A stretch of DNA of 64,000 nucleotides from Lysobacter enzymogenes. Its GTDB lineage: Bacteria > Pseudomonadota > Gammaproteobacteria > Xanthomonadales > Xanthomonadaceae. The position numbers and the translations under genes are program-made. Within the stretch, counting starts at the first letter, position 1; each line of letters opens with the position of its first letter. This document shows, in pieces, positions 7,124 through 15,389 of this stretch. Where the stretch lies: assembly GCF_017355525.1 (NCBI RefSeq), contig NZ_CP067395.1, positions 3,100,001 through 3,164,000 of the forward strand, given 5' to 3'. The notes under the pieces were generated by a model. The model did no database searches. It was not told the DNA's origin and worked only from the letters and a program-made list of their open reading frames with translations.

Positions 7124-8437
7124 GTGTACTCGTACGATCAGAAGCCGAACACCCAGTTTTCCGACGCCGCCCAGACGAGCATTCAGGCAATTCGCGAGTC
7201 GGAGTATTCGGTACTCGTTGGCCGCAACAATTGCGGCAAATCGTTTTTTCTCAAGACTCTGGCTCAGCAGTGGGGAGTCAAGGCATCGTATATAGGCCCG
7301 GCCCGCTACCAGAATTTCAATGTGCTCGGAAGCTATACGCCTAACCGAAATCGGTTAAGCGAGCGATACAGCCAGTTCTTGAGCATGTTCACGCAACAAC
7401 AGCAAAACACGGACAACTCGCCGATAAACCTTCAGCAAGCGGTTGCCGAGCTGTCCGATGTGCAACGCGCCAAGCTCATAGAGATTATCGACCTGTTGCT
7501 TGGGGCAAAGTTAGAGATCTTGCATACCGTCGCTGGCAACTCGATGTCCCAGCTGTACATCTCGTGCAATGGCCACAATCTTTCTTACACAAGCTCTGGC
7601 TTTCGACTTATCGCTACTCTACTCACGAGTCTTCTTGACACAGAATACGACACGTTTCTCATTGACGAACCGGAACTTGGCATTAGCCCAGAAGCACAGG
7701 GAGTACTAGCCGACTTCCTGTTTGATCGCCAGCACCGCGAACGCTTCTTCTCGCACATCCGTACGATTGTCTTTGCCACCCATTCTACCGTCTTCCTAGA
7801 CCGTCGAAACGTGAGCAATAACTACATGGTCTCAAAGCTTGGCGACATCATTAACGCTGAGCGAGTCGCGACACAAGCAGAACTAAACAAGATTCACTTC
7901 TTTTTGCTCGGCAACCGATTTGAGACCCTGTATCTGCCTTCGGCGATCGTTCTCGTCGAGGGAAAGACTGACCACAAGTTCATTGAAAGAACTGCGACCT
8001 TAAAGTTTCCTGCTGCACAAATCAGCGTAATTCAGGCGAATTCAGATTCGCGAATTAAGGAAGTGCTTAACATCGCGAAAGGAATTTTCGGAGACCTGCA
8101 GAAGAGCCCATACAAGGATCGCGTCTTCGTGGTTCTTGACGCAGTTCATGCGGCCGGACTCCCCGAGCAACTACAGCAAATGGGGATTGAGCGTGCCAAC
8201 GTCGTTACGTGGCCCCTCAACGGCATTGAGTACTACTACCCGCCATCTATCATCGAGTCCGTGTACGGCATGGGTGGCGAACTACAGATTGCTGGCGATG
8301 TCATTTCCAAGAACGGCATCTCGTACACGAAGAACGAGTTGGCAGACAAGGTCTGTGCACTACTCACACCAGCCACGACGCATCATCCAGACTTCGAGAG
8401 TCTGCTCCTTGAGCCCCTCAACGCAAGAGTGGTCTAA
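7124..8437 (+). CDS. Cassette-encoded AAA ATPase with TOPRIM-like C-terminus (OLD-family-like)
   Basis: Counting from the GTG at 7124, Walker A is GRNNCGKS at residues 33-40. Walker B is TFLIDEPELG with D181/E182, and a switch motif FATHST lies near 219. The C-terminal part has AIVLVEGKTD (E289) and RVFVVLDAV (D339), as in the TOPRIM domain of OLD-family nucleases. The usual second Asp of DxD is absent. OLD-like ATPases act in phage defence (OLD, Gabija GajA, PARIS). I chose GTG because GGAG lies five bases upstream; a TTG at 7076 is in frame but inside attC 2. It is a cassette between attC 2 and attC 3, beside the HEPN gene. Confidence 0.85.
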   Translation: MYSYDQKPNTQFSDAAQTSIQAIRESEYSVLVGRNNCGKSFFLKTLAQQWGVKASYIGPARYQNFNVLGSYTPNRNRLSERYSQFLSMFTQQQQNTDNSPINLQQAVAELSDVQRAKLIEIIDLLLGAKLEILHTVAGNSMSQLYISCNGHNLSYTSSGFRLIATLLTSLLDTEYDTFLIDEPELGISPEAQGVLADFLFDRQHRERFFSHIRTIVFATHSTVFLDRRNVSNNYMVSKLGDIINAERVATQAELNKIHFFLLGNRFETLYLPSAIVLVEGKTDHKFIERTATLKFPAAQISVIQANSDSRIKEVLNIAKGIFGDLQKSPYKDRVFVVLDAVHAAGLPEQLQQMGIERANVVTWPLNGIEYYYPPSIIESVYGMGGELQIAGDVISKNGISYTKNELADKVCALLTPATTHHPDFESLLLEPLNARVV

Positions 8438-8490
8438 CAATTCGTCCAAACCGACTCCGCGCCGCGGCGCGACTTAGCTCAGGCGTTGCT
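8433..8490 (+). other. attC recombination site 3 (last of the array)
   Basis: It starts TCTAACAATTCGTCCAAACC, has a GC palindrome GCGCCGCGGCGC in the centre, and ends GACTTAGCTCAGGCGTTGC. The left box is intact and starts at the stop of the ATPase gene. The right box GCGTTGC is slightly diverged from GTTRRRY. It is the last recognisable site of the array. Confidence 0.85.
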
Positions 8491-8491
8491 T

Positions 8492-8521
8492 GATGTCCGC
8501 TTCTGGCCGAAAGCGGACATC
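8492..8521. repeat. Complete copy of the GATGTCCGCTT / AAGCGGACATC palindrome (copy 3)
   Basis: GATGTCCGCTT at 8492-8502 and AAGCGGACATC at 8511-8521 form a perfect 11-bp inverted repeat around CTGGCCGA. It abuts attC 3 and lies at the right end of the island. The two other copies lie at 4391 and 5345. Confidence 0.75.
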
Positions 8522-8659
8522 TGGCCTCTGGCTCCGCTCCCATCGCTGATATCGGTTGGGCGTTCTCGCCGCTAGTTTGCTGACCCCCTTCACGAATCCT
8601 CGCGTCGCTCCCCTACGGCTACAATCCCCGCAGTGACAACCCAGGCGACACCCAGGTAA

Positions 8660-9673
8660 ATGGAGCTCTTCAGCCTCGCCATCGCCGGCTTCTCAATCGT
8701 CGTCGCCGCGCTGCTCTGGCTGACGTACGTAGCCTTCCTCAAGATCCCAGGCAAGTCGGCGTACTCGATCCTGTCGTGCACCGTCCTGTTGGGCGCGCTG
8801 GTCGCACTGCAGCTCGGACACTTGCTCTATTTCACCGGCGGGCCGGCACCGCTGGACACCCTCGCCTACCGGATCGCGCTGTTCGTGGCGCCGCCGTCGT
8901 TCTTTTTCTTCGGGCGCTGGGCGCTGCTGCCGGACGAGCCGTTCCGGCCGGCGTTGCTGCTGGCCTTGTTGCCGATCGCGCTGCTGCTGATCCCGCGGCT
9001 GGACGTGTCGCTGCCGATGCTGTTCGCGGTCGGCGCGGGCTTCGCGCTGTGGCTGGGCCGCCTGGTCTATGGCCTGCGCGCCCAGCGCAAGCAGTTCCGC
9101 TTCGAGTTCTTCTGGTTCGGGGTCATGTCCGCCTTCGCGGTCGGCGTGCTCGCGCTCGGCTTCGCGCTGCCCTACATCGACCCCGTTTGGTTCTATCGCT
9201 TCTACTGCTACGCGATCGGCGCGGCGTTCGCGATCATGGTCGTCGCGCTGATCGCCCATCCCGACCTCATCGCCGACCTCACCGAGGCGGCGCAGTTGCG
9301 CTACGGCAAGTCCACGCTGCGGGACGCGGACGTCGACGGCCTGCTGGCCCGGCTGGCCGCGCTGATGGCCGATCCGAAGGTCTACCGGAACGAGGCGCTC
9401 ACCCTGAGCACGCTGGCCGCGGATCTCGGCGTCACCGGGCACCAGCTGTCGGAACTGGTCAACACGCGGTTGGGCATGGGCTTCCCGCGCTATGTGCGCG
9501 AGCGCCGGGTGGCGGCGGCCAAGGCGATGCTGGTGGCGGAGCCGAACGCGTCGATCCTCGCCGTCGGCATGGACACGGGCTTCAAGTCGCAGTCGACGTT
9601 CTATGCCGCCTTCAAGGAAGTGACCGGGCAGTCGCCCGGCGACTACCGCAAGGCGAACGCGAAGGGCTCCTGA
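8660..9673 (+). CDS. Membrane-anchored AraC-family regulator
   Basis: The first 210 residues of this 337-residue protein form about six or seven hydrophobic segments (for instance FSLAIAGFSIVVAALLWLTY). The last 110 residues are an AraC-type DNA-binding domain. Its helix-turn-helices are LSTLAADLGVTGHQLSELVN and AVGMDTGFKSQSTFYAAFKE. Regulators of this layout sense a signal in or across the membrane. It is the first backbone gene to the right of the cassette island and precedes a methyltransferase/SRPBCC pair that it may control. Confidence 0.88.
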   Translation: MELFSLAIAGFSIVVAALLWLTYVAFLKIPGKSAYSILSCTVLLGALVALQLGHLLYFTGGPAPLDTLAYRIALFVAPPSFFFFGRWALLPDEPFRPALLLALLPIALLLIPRLDVSLPMLFAVGAGFALWLGRLVYGLRAQRKQFRFEFFWFGVMSAFAVGVLALGFALPYIDPVWFYRFYCYAIGAAFAIMVVALIAHPDLIADLTEAAQLRYGKSTLRDADVDGLLARLAALMADPKVYRNEALTLSTLAADLGVTGHQLSELVNTRLGMGFPRYVRERRVAAAKAMLVAEPNASILAVGMDTGFKSQSTFYAAFKEVTGQSPGDYRKANAKGS

Positions 9674-9850
9674 CGGCGCCTGCCGCGGCGCGAGCGCGCG
9701 GGGAAAAACGGCTCCGGACTCCGGGATGATCTTCCAGGAGTCCCGCAAGTCGTTGACGGCAAAGGGCATGGGAACAATGCGATCCGGACTGATCAGTCCG
9801 GAAGCGCGGCCTCGCCGGGGTCCGTCAACCTCGCTCCATCGAACCCGCCG

Positions 9851-10525
9851 ATGGAGCTTCTGGTGTCCTTTCCTGCCCCCTACGCCGCCAGCGACGGCAT
9901 CAAGGCCTACACCCAACTGGGCCTGCGCCTGTACGACCCGCTGATCGTCGGCCTGTTGGCCCGCCATGTGTGGGAGTGTCCGGCCGAGACCTTCGTCGCC
10001 GCCTACCGCAGGCACCTGCGGGCCAATCACGCCGATGTGGGCGTCGGCACCGGCTACTGCCTGGACCGGTGCGGCTTCGACGTGCCGGCCCCGCGTCTGG
10101 CGCTGATCGACCTGCAGCCGAACTGCCTGGGGTTCACCGCCCGGCGGCTGTCCCGCTACCGCCCCGAGACCTATCTGCGCGATGCCCGCCAGCCCCTGCG
10201 CGGCATCCCCGCGTTCGACTCGGTGGCGCTCGGCGGCCTGCTGCATTGCCTGCCCGGCGACATGCGCGAGAAGGCGGCGGTGTTCGATGCCTTGCGGCCG
10301 ATCTGCAACCCCGGCGCGACGGTCTTCGGCTTCACCCTGGTCAACGACGCGGTCGCCGCCACGCGCAGCCGCCGGCTCGCCTGGCGCGCCCTGAACGACC
10401 TGCGCGTCGTCAATTGCCGCGACGACACGGCCGATGGCCTGCGCCACGAACTCGCCGCGCGCTTCGACGACTGCACGGTCGAGACGATCGGCTGCTTCGC
10501 CTTCTTCAGCGCCCGCGTCCACTGA
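9851..10525 (+). CDS. Class I SAM-dependent methyltransferase
   Basis: Motif I (HADVGVGTGYCLD) lies at about residues 60-72 and the acidic end of strand 2 follows (LALIDLQPN). Post motifs include FDSVALGGLLHCLPG. The 224-residue length fits a single Rossmann methyltransferase domain. The substrate cannot be inferred, and there is no signal peptide. It is followed after 27 bases by an SRPBCC-fold protein on the same strand, so the two probably form an operon. The 177-bp gap before it holds a short inverted repeat (GGACTCC / GGAGTCC near 9715-9741) and nothing else that I can support. Confidence 0.8.
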   Translation: MELLVSFPAPYAASDGIKAYTQLGLRLYDPLIVGLLARHVWECPAETFVAAYRRHLRANHADVGVGTGYCLDRCGFDVPAPRLALIDLQPNCLGFTARRLSRYRPETYLRDARQPLRGIPAFDSVALGGLLHCLPGDMREKAAVFDALRPICNPGATVFGFTLVNDAVAATRSRRLAWRALNDLRVVNCRDDTADGLRHELAARFDDCTVETIGCFAFFSARVH

Positions 10526-10552
10526 TTCCCACCTGTCCCAGGAAACCCACCC

Positions 10553-11068
10553 ATGACCGCATCGCCCGGCATTGCCGAAACCACCCAGCGCATCGCCTGC
10601 CGCGCCGAAGACGCGTGGAACGCGGTGTGCTTCTACGAGCACATCCAGCGCAAACCGTCGCTGTTCCTGCGCAGCGTGCTGCCGGTGCCGATGCGCACGA
10701 CCGGCTGCGCCGGCAAGGTCGGCGATACGTCGCGGTGCATGTACAGCGATGGCGGCTATCTCGCCAAGCGGATCACCGAGGTGGTCCCGGGGGAACGCGT
10801 CGAGTTCGAGGTGATCGAGCACAGCATCCGTTACTGCCGCAGCATCGCGCTCAGGGGCGGCAGCATTAGCGTCGTCGCCGATGGCGACGGGGCTTGCTCG
10901 GTGCATATGCTTACCCGCTACGAACTGCAGTCGCGTTGGCTTCGGCTGTTGCGCCCCTTCATCGAGTTCACGATTTCGGCGATGCATCGGATCGTGATGC
11001 GCGACATGCAGGAGCGGCTTGAGGCGCAGGCTGCGAACTGGCTCTGCACGAGCGACCCATCGGCCTGA
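10553..11068 (+). CDS. SRPBCC-family (START-like) protein
   Basis: The 171-residue protein begins with a strand and then a helix (RAEDAWNAVCFYEHI) typical of SRPBCC ligand-binding proteins. Alternating strands follow (KRITEVVPGERVEFEVIEHSI), and a long C-terminal helix (about residues 126-155) ends it. The family binds hydrophobic ligands or acts as cyclase or aromatase. An AGGA ribosome site precedes the ATG by a few bases. It is the probable partner of the methyltransferase just upstream, but the ligand is unknown. Confidence 0.75.
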   Translation: MTASPGIAETTQRIACRAEDAWNAVCFYEHIQRKPSLFLRSVLPVPMRTTGCAGKVGDTSRCMYSDGGYLAKRITEVVPGERVEFEVIEHSIRYCRSIALRGGSISVVADGDGACSVHMLTRYELQSRWLRLLRPFIEFTISAMHRIVMRDMQERLEAQAANWLCTSDPSA

Positions 11069-11346
11069 GACTGCGCATCCGGGGCGTGGAAGGTTCTCGA
11101 TTCGATGGAAGGCGTTCTTCGATCTGAGCCGAAGGGCGGCTGATCCACCGCGAAGGGGCGACGACTTCACCGACCGGCGTTCCCCGCCGGATGTCCGGTC
11201 GGCGCGAATGCCCGCGTTTTATCCAGTGACATTCTGCGCATTCGCCCCGCGCCTCTGATCGCACTACGCGCCGCTCGGATCGGTCTTGCGCACGCCAGTG
11301 CGCGGGCGTCCGACGCTGCGTCGCGTTCGGCAAAAAGGACTTTGCC

Positions 11347-13527
11347 ATGCCGCCCCGTGTCCTCGATCAACTAGCCACCGGCCTGCACCGCGCATGGCAG
11401 GAATCCTTCGTCGACCGCTATCGCCTGTGGTCGGCGCGGGTGAGCGGCATCGAAGTCACCCAAGCCATCCAGTACCACCGCGCGAACGAGCATCTGACCG
11501 ATGCGGCCGACCGCGGCGCCGACAATTCGGTGCAGCTGATCGCGTTCAAAGCCGCATGGGTGCGCGTGTACGTGCGCGCGGGCCTGCTGGGCATCGTCGC
11601 CGACGTCACCGGGACGCTGGAAGTCTCGCGTCGGAATCGCTTGCGCGAGTACGAGCCGGTCGACACCTACGCGCCGCAAGGCGGCCCGGTCAGCGCCGTG
11701 CAGTTCCCCGACTATCGCGACGAGCGCGGCGACCTGGGCCGCAGCCTCAACTTCGTGATACCGGCCAGCGAGTTTTACGGCACGTTGCGCCTGACCGCGC
11801 GCCTGACCGGGCACGACGGCAGCGAGAAGTCGGTGGGCGTCAGCGCGCATCTGGTGCAGACGCTGCGCGTGCGCGGCATCCTGGTGGCCTACGACGGCGA
11901 CAGCACGTCGGCGCGGGCGACGCCGGGCGCGCCGGTGACGCGATTGGTCTTGCCGGCGCCGACGCTGGCGGATCTGCAAACCACCGCGGCGACCGCGCTG
12001 GCGGCGATGCCGGTGCAGGCCACCGGCTCGTTCGCGGTGTGCTCGAACCTGGATTGGTCGACGCCGCTGGACGATGCGCGCGTCGCGCCGGGCAAGTGCT
12101 CGGACAACTGGAACGATCTGCTCGACGCGATGTCGCTGCTGCGCGACAACGACGGCAATCGCGACGACGTGGTGTACTACGGCCTGTTGCCGAGCGGCAT
12201 TCCGCTGGGTGTGCCCGGCTGCGGCGACGACGGGCTGGGCGCGGCGGCGGTCGGCAACGACCAGACGTTCCTGCACGAGACCGGGCACGGCTACGGTTTC
12301 CAGCACACGCCGTGCGGCGCGGCCGGCACCACCGATCCCAACTATCCGACCTATGAGCCGTACATGTCGGCGTCGATCGGCGAGTTCGGCCTGGACATCC
12401 GCGACGGCACGATTCACGACCCGCAGCTCGTCGCCGACTACATGAGCTATTGCCGGCCGCGCTGGATGTCGCTGTACCAGCATCGGCGCTTGCTCGCGCA
12501 TCCGCGACTGGCGCCGGAGTGGTTGGGGCCGGATTTCCCGATCCGGCCGCCGTTGGAGCGGCCGTTCTACCTCGAACACCTGTGGTGGCCCGATCCGCCG
12601 TGGCGCTATCAAGGCCCGGAGTGGCGGATGACGCCGGTGATTTCCTTGCAAGGGCGGGTGCTGGAGAACGGGCGCATCGAGGTCGAATCGGTTGCGCGTA
12701 TTGAGGTGGCGGCGCCTGCGTTGGGAATCCCGACGCAGTGGAGCGCGCAGCTGCTGGATGAGCAAGGCGGAGTTCTGTCGCGAGCGGTGTTGATGCGGCG
12801 CGAACCGCAAGGCGGCGGTTGCTGCTGTGGCGGCGGCCATGCGCGTCGCGACGATGATGCGCCGCCGTTTGCGTTCCGCGCGTACCTGCGCAATGTCGCG
12901 CCGGGTGCGTCGCTGCGGATCGATGGGCCGGACAAGCAGAGCTGGAGTCGCAAGGCTGGCGCGCAGCCGCCGCGGTTTACGCACGTGGCGGCTGCAGTGA
13001 GCGGCGAGCGAGAACTCGCGCTGGAATGGAAGCTAGATGCTGCGGACGTCAAGGATGTCTGGGCGCAATGGCGTCGCGACGAGAAAGACGCTTGGCATGG
13101 CTTGGCCATCGGGTTGCGCGGCAACCAGGCGAGGTTGTCGCTGCAAGGGCTGCCGCCGCATCGCATACAAGTCCGGCTGATCGCGCACGACGGGTTCCAT
13201 TCCAGCGAATCCGAACCGGTCGACGTTGAACTGCCGGAGCGCGAGCCGGTGCTGGCCCTCATCAGCCCGTCTGCCGGCAAGACCTTCCGTGTCGGCCGTC
13301 CGATGCAGTTGCAAGGCAACCTCACCGATAGTTCCGGTCAGCCGCTGCCCGAGGATCGGCTGACGTGGTGGCTCGATGGGGTGCAGATCGGTCACGGTCG
13401 CGAGCGCTGGCTTAGCGCGCCCGCTGCGGGGGATCACGAGTTGGTGGTGCAGACCGAGTGGAGCGGAGGGGTTGCGAAGCGGGCGGTGAAGTTCACGACG
13501 GAACGCGGGCCTGGGCGTAGCGGATAA
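11347..13527 (+). CDS. Putative zinc metalloprotease with C-terminal Ig-like domain, 726 aa
   Basis: Residues near 313 read FLHETGHGYGFQH, matching HExxHxxGxxH of the metzincin class. A CG pair and a conserved-looking tyrosine follow. The N-terminal 290 residues are beta-rich (TLRLTARLTGHDG and similar). The last 100 residues look like an immunoglobulin or fibronectin-type fold (LISPSAGKTFRVGRPMQLQG). A cluster GGGCCCGGGH lies near residue 495. No classical signal peptide is visible. AAGGA lies about 10 bases before the ATG. I recognise no named family; protease activity is inferred from the zinc motif. Confidence 0.75.
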   Translation: MPPRVLDQLATGLHRAWQESFVDRYRLWSARVSGIEVTQAIQYHRANEHLTDAADRGADNSVQLIAFKAAWVRVYVRAGLLGIVADVTGTLEVSRRNRLREYEPVDTYAPQGGPVSAVQFPDYRDERGDLGRSLNFVIPASEFYGTLRLTARLTGHDGSEKSVGVSAHLVQTLRVRGILVAYDGDSTSARATPGAPVTRLVLPAPTLADLQTTAATALAAMPVQATGSFAVCSNLDWSTPLDDARVAPGKCSDNWNDLLDAMSLLRDNDGNRDDVVYYGLLPSGIPLGVPGCGDDGLGAAAVGNDQTFLHETGHGYGFQHTPCGAAGTTDPNYPTYEPYMSASIGEFGLDIRDGTIHDPQLVADYMSYCRPRWMSLYQHRRLLAHPRLAPEWLGPDFPIRPPLERPFYLEHLWWPDPPWRYQGPEWRMTPVISLQGRVLENGRIEVESVARIEVAAPALGIPTQWSAQLLDEQGGVLSRAVLMRREPQGGGCCCGGGHARRDDDAPPFAFRAYLRNVAPGASLRIDGPDKQSWSRKAGAQPPRFTHVAAAVSGERELALEWKLDAADVKDVWAQWRRDEKDAWHGLAIGLRGNQARLSLQGLPPHRIQVRLIAHDGFHSSESEPVDVELPEREPVLALISPSAGKTFRVGRPMQLQGNLTDSSGQPLPEDRLTWWLDGVQIGHGRERWLSAPAAGDHELVVQTEWSGGVAKRAVKFTTERGPGRSG

Positions 13528-13603
13528 AGCGCCGGCTTCGCACGGTGGTTGCGCAGGAGTTAGCGAATGCGCAGACGCTCGGCGTCAAAGTCGGGCGCAC
13601 GGG

Positions 13604-14122
13604 CTACGGCAGCCCGAGGATGGACCCGACGGAGGCCTTGAGCAGATCGACCAGCTCCGGGTCCATGTACTGATACTCGTCCGGGATGTCGAGCACGTGC
13701 ACCGGCTTGTTGGCGATGACGCGGCCGAACTCGGCCATCAGCCGGGACCGATGCTTGTTCTCCATGACGAAGATGGAGTGCGCCCAGCGGATGTCGTCTG
13801 CGGACACGTGCCGGCGCGCATTGGGGCTGGTGCCGGCGGACCTTGCCCGTAGGTCGGGGTGGTTGCGCCACACAGCCTCGGCCGTGGGGCTGCGCCATTG
13901 GTTTCGGCTACAGATGAAGAGGACGTTGAGGGGTTCGTTGTCCTCGATCTCGTGCTTGTTCGAGGGGTGCGGGTAGTCGATGCCGAGCTGCTTGGCGCGG
14001 GCGAGTTTTTCCGACCGGAGGTAGAGGAGCTTCCAGTTCTTCTCGCGCTTTTCTTTCGCTTTGATTTGATCTTTTTTCAAGTGACCTAGAGCTGCATCAG
14101 GCCGAACTGGAGAGCGGCCCAC
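13604..14122 (-). CDS. Low-molecular-weight protein tyrosine phosphatase-like, with basic N-terminal extension
   Basis: VLFICSRNQWRSPTAEAV carries the CX5RS phosphate loop. Near the C-terminus, PDEYQYMDPELVDLL supplies the Asp general acid of this family. The typical protein starts directly before this loop (MxVLFIC). Here the residue at that point is encoded by CTC, and about 65 residues precede it, including a lysine-rich helix (KKDQIKAKEKREKNWK). The start is therefore uncertain: GTG at 14122 and TTG at 14080 are both possible, and neither has a good ribosome site. The extension is more AT-rich than the backbone, suggesting recent rearrangement or transfer. Confidence 0.75.
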   Translation of the reverse strand: MGRSPVRPDAALGHLKKDQIKAKEKREKNWKLLYLRSEKLARAKQLGIDYPHPSNKHEIEDNEPLNVLFICSRNQWRSPTAEAVWRNHPDLRARSAGTSPNARRHVSADDIRWAHSIFVMENKHRSRLMAEFGRVIANKPVHVLDIPDEYQYMDPELVDLLKASVGSILGLP

Positions 14123-14281
14123 AAAAAAGGGAAAGCCGATGGTAGCCGGCCACCGGCAGGAAGAAGCAACCTTTTAGCGGGAGCCAGCGGTGCCTGCAAC
14201 GAGGCGAGGCGAAATGCCGGCGCGCGTCAGAAACCTGAAAACGCCCACCAAGTCATGCGTGCACACCGGCCTCGCTTGCGG

Positions 14282-14587
14282 CTAACTCAGACTCGGCCTG
14301 CGCCAAGGCTTCAGCTCTAAATGGTGTTGCAGGAAGTAGTGGTACGGCAGTACCGCCAGTTGGCCCAGGATCAGCAGCGGACACAAAACGACCGCGAACT
14401 TGTAGGGAAAGTACGTAATTTTCCACAGAACCACCATCCAGCTGATCGGCAGCAAGAAGCTGGACAGCCAGACCTGCCAATGGCTCCAGACCTCCTTGTG
14501 CACCGAGTACTTGGCGGATTGTCGCTCCATGAAGGACAGGCCCTTCAGCGCGGGGATCGAGCGTTGGGTCCAATAGATCTTGGTCAT
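14282..14587 (-). CDS. Small membrane protein, 101 aa
   Basis: The protein starts MTKIYWTQRS and has two clear hydrophobic segments at about residues 40-58 and 64-82. A His/Leu-rich tail follows (YHYFLQHHLELK). The ATG at 14587 has AGGG upstream. Longer open frames continue upstream but look non-coding. Function unknown. Neighbours are also unknown proteins, and the local base composition is a little lower than that of the backbone. Confidence 0.6.
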   Translation of the reverse strand: MTKIYWTQRSIPALKGLSFMERQSAKYSVHKEVWSHWQVWLSSFLLPISWMVVLWKITYFPYKFAVVLCPLLILGQLAVLPYHYFLQHHLELKPWRRPSLS

Positions 14588-14777
14588 GGTTCTGTAGCCC
14601 TGGGTGGACGTTCGGCAATTTAGCGCAGGGTGGCGGTGGCTGTCGCGCGCCAGGGCTTCCGCCAAACAGAGGCCCCTGTTTGACACCCCTGTTTGACGCT
14701 CGCAACGGCTCGCGCGAAAGCCTTTTTGCAACAAACGCAAGCGTAGGCATCGCGCTCGTCTTCTTCGTCCGCCACCA

Positions 14778-15305
14778 TCACTTTCGAACGAGCGAGATGT
14801 AGCTGCCGCAGACATAGATCGTATCTCCGCTGGCAAGGGGGTAGAACTCTTCCTTCGGCCCGATCTGAGTCAGGCGTACGGTAGTCAGCCACGCATCTCT
14901 CGTCGCCGTCATCCTAACGACGCCATCTACAATCGCGGTTTCAACGTCCGGAGCGCCCGAAACCGTGAACTCCCTTCCGTAGAGGATCTTGCTGCCATGT
15001 CCAGCAGCTATGATCGGCCCATCGGAGCTCCCATCCGCGGAAACCAACGGATTGTCCGTAGGCGGCACCGTTTCCATGTTCGGAATCAGCGCGATCTCTC
15101 CTTGAAAGTACACCTTCAACCCTTCGGGAATCTCGCGCGCGTACTTCCTAATCTCGCCGAGCCCGGACAGTTGATCGTGCCAGAGCGCCGCGCCGGCGTT
15201 CGCCGTCATCGTCAACGGCGGCCCGGGCGTTATGGTCCATGCGCGATTGAAGTTCAGTCCGTGACTCGAAACGGCTAGGTGACCGATTTGCTGCATGGCG
15301 ATCAT
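14778..15305 (-). CDS. Hypothetical protein, 175 aa
   Basis: The start is set at the ATG at 15305 because AGGAGA lies eight bases upstream; an ATG nine bases further in is also possible. The sequence is beta-rich and polar, with many Gly and Pro turns (SADGSSDGPIIAAGHGSKIL), and ends with VCGSYISLVRK. No domain is recognised. It lies in the same cluster of unknown minus-strand genes as the 14282 gene. Codon use is less extreme than in the backbone. Confidence 0.65.
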   Translation of the reverse strand: MIAMQQIGHLAVSSHGLNFNRAWTITPGPPLTMTANAGAALWHDQLSGLGEIRKYAREIPEGLKVYFQGEIALIPNMETVPPTDNPLVSADGSSDGPIIAAGHGSKILYGREFTVSGAPDVETAIVDGVVRMTATRDAWLTTVRLTQIGPKEEFYPLASGDTIYVCGSYISLVRK

Positions 15306-15389
15306 GTCGTTCTCTCCTTTTCGCGCCTGGCAAAACTCGATCCAGCGGTGCCTGGCCATTTGCACGCCAGAACCTCAGCGCTTCATCGC

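Noticed and set aside
4190..8521. Prophage or transposon origin of the low-GC island
   Set aside because: No integrase, transposase, phage structural gene or target duplication was seen; attC sites explain the layout better.
8693..11170. Minus-strand 825-codon frame
   Set aside because: It is antisense to the AraC, methyltransferase and SRPBCC genes; its composition is Arg/Ala/Gln-rich shadow sequence.
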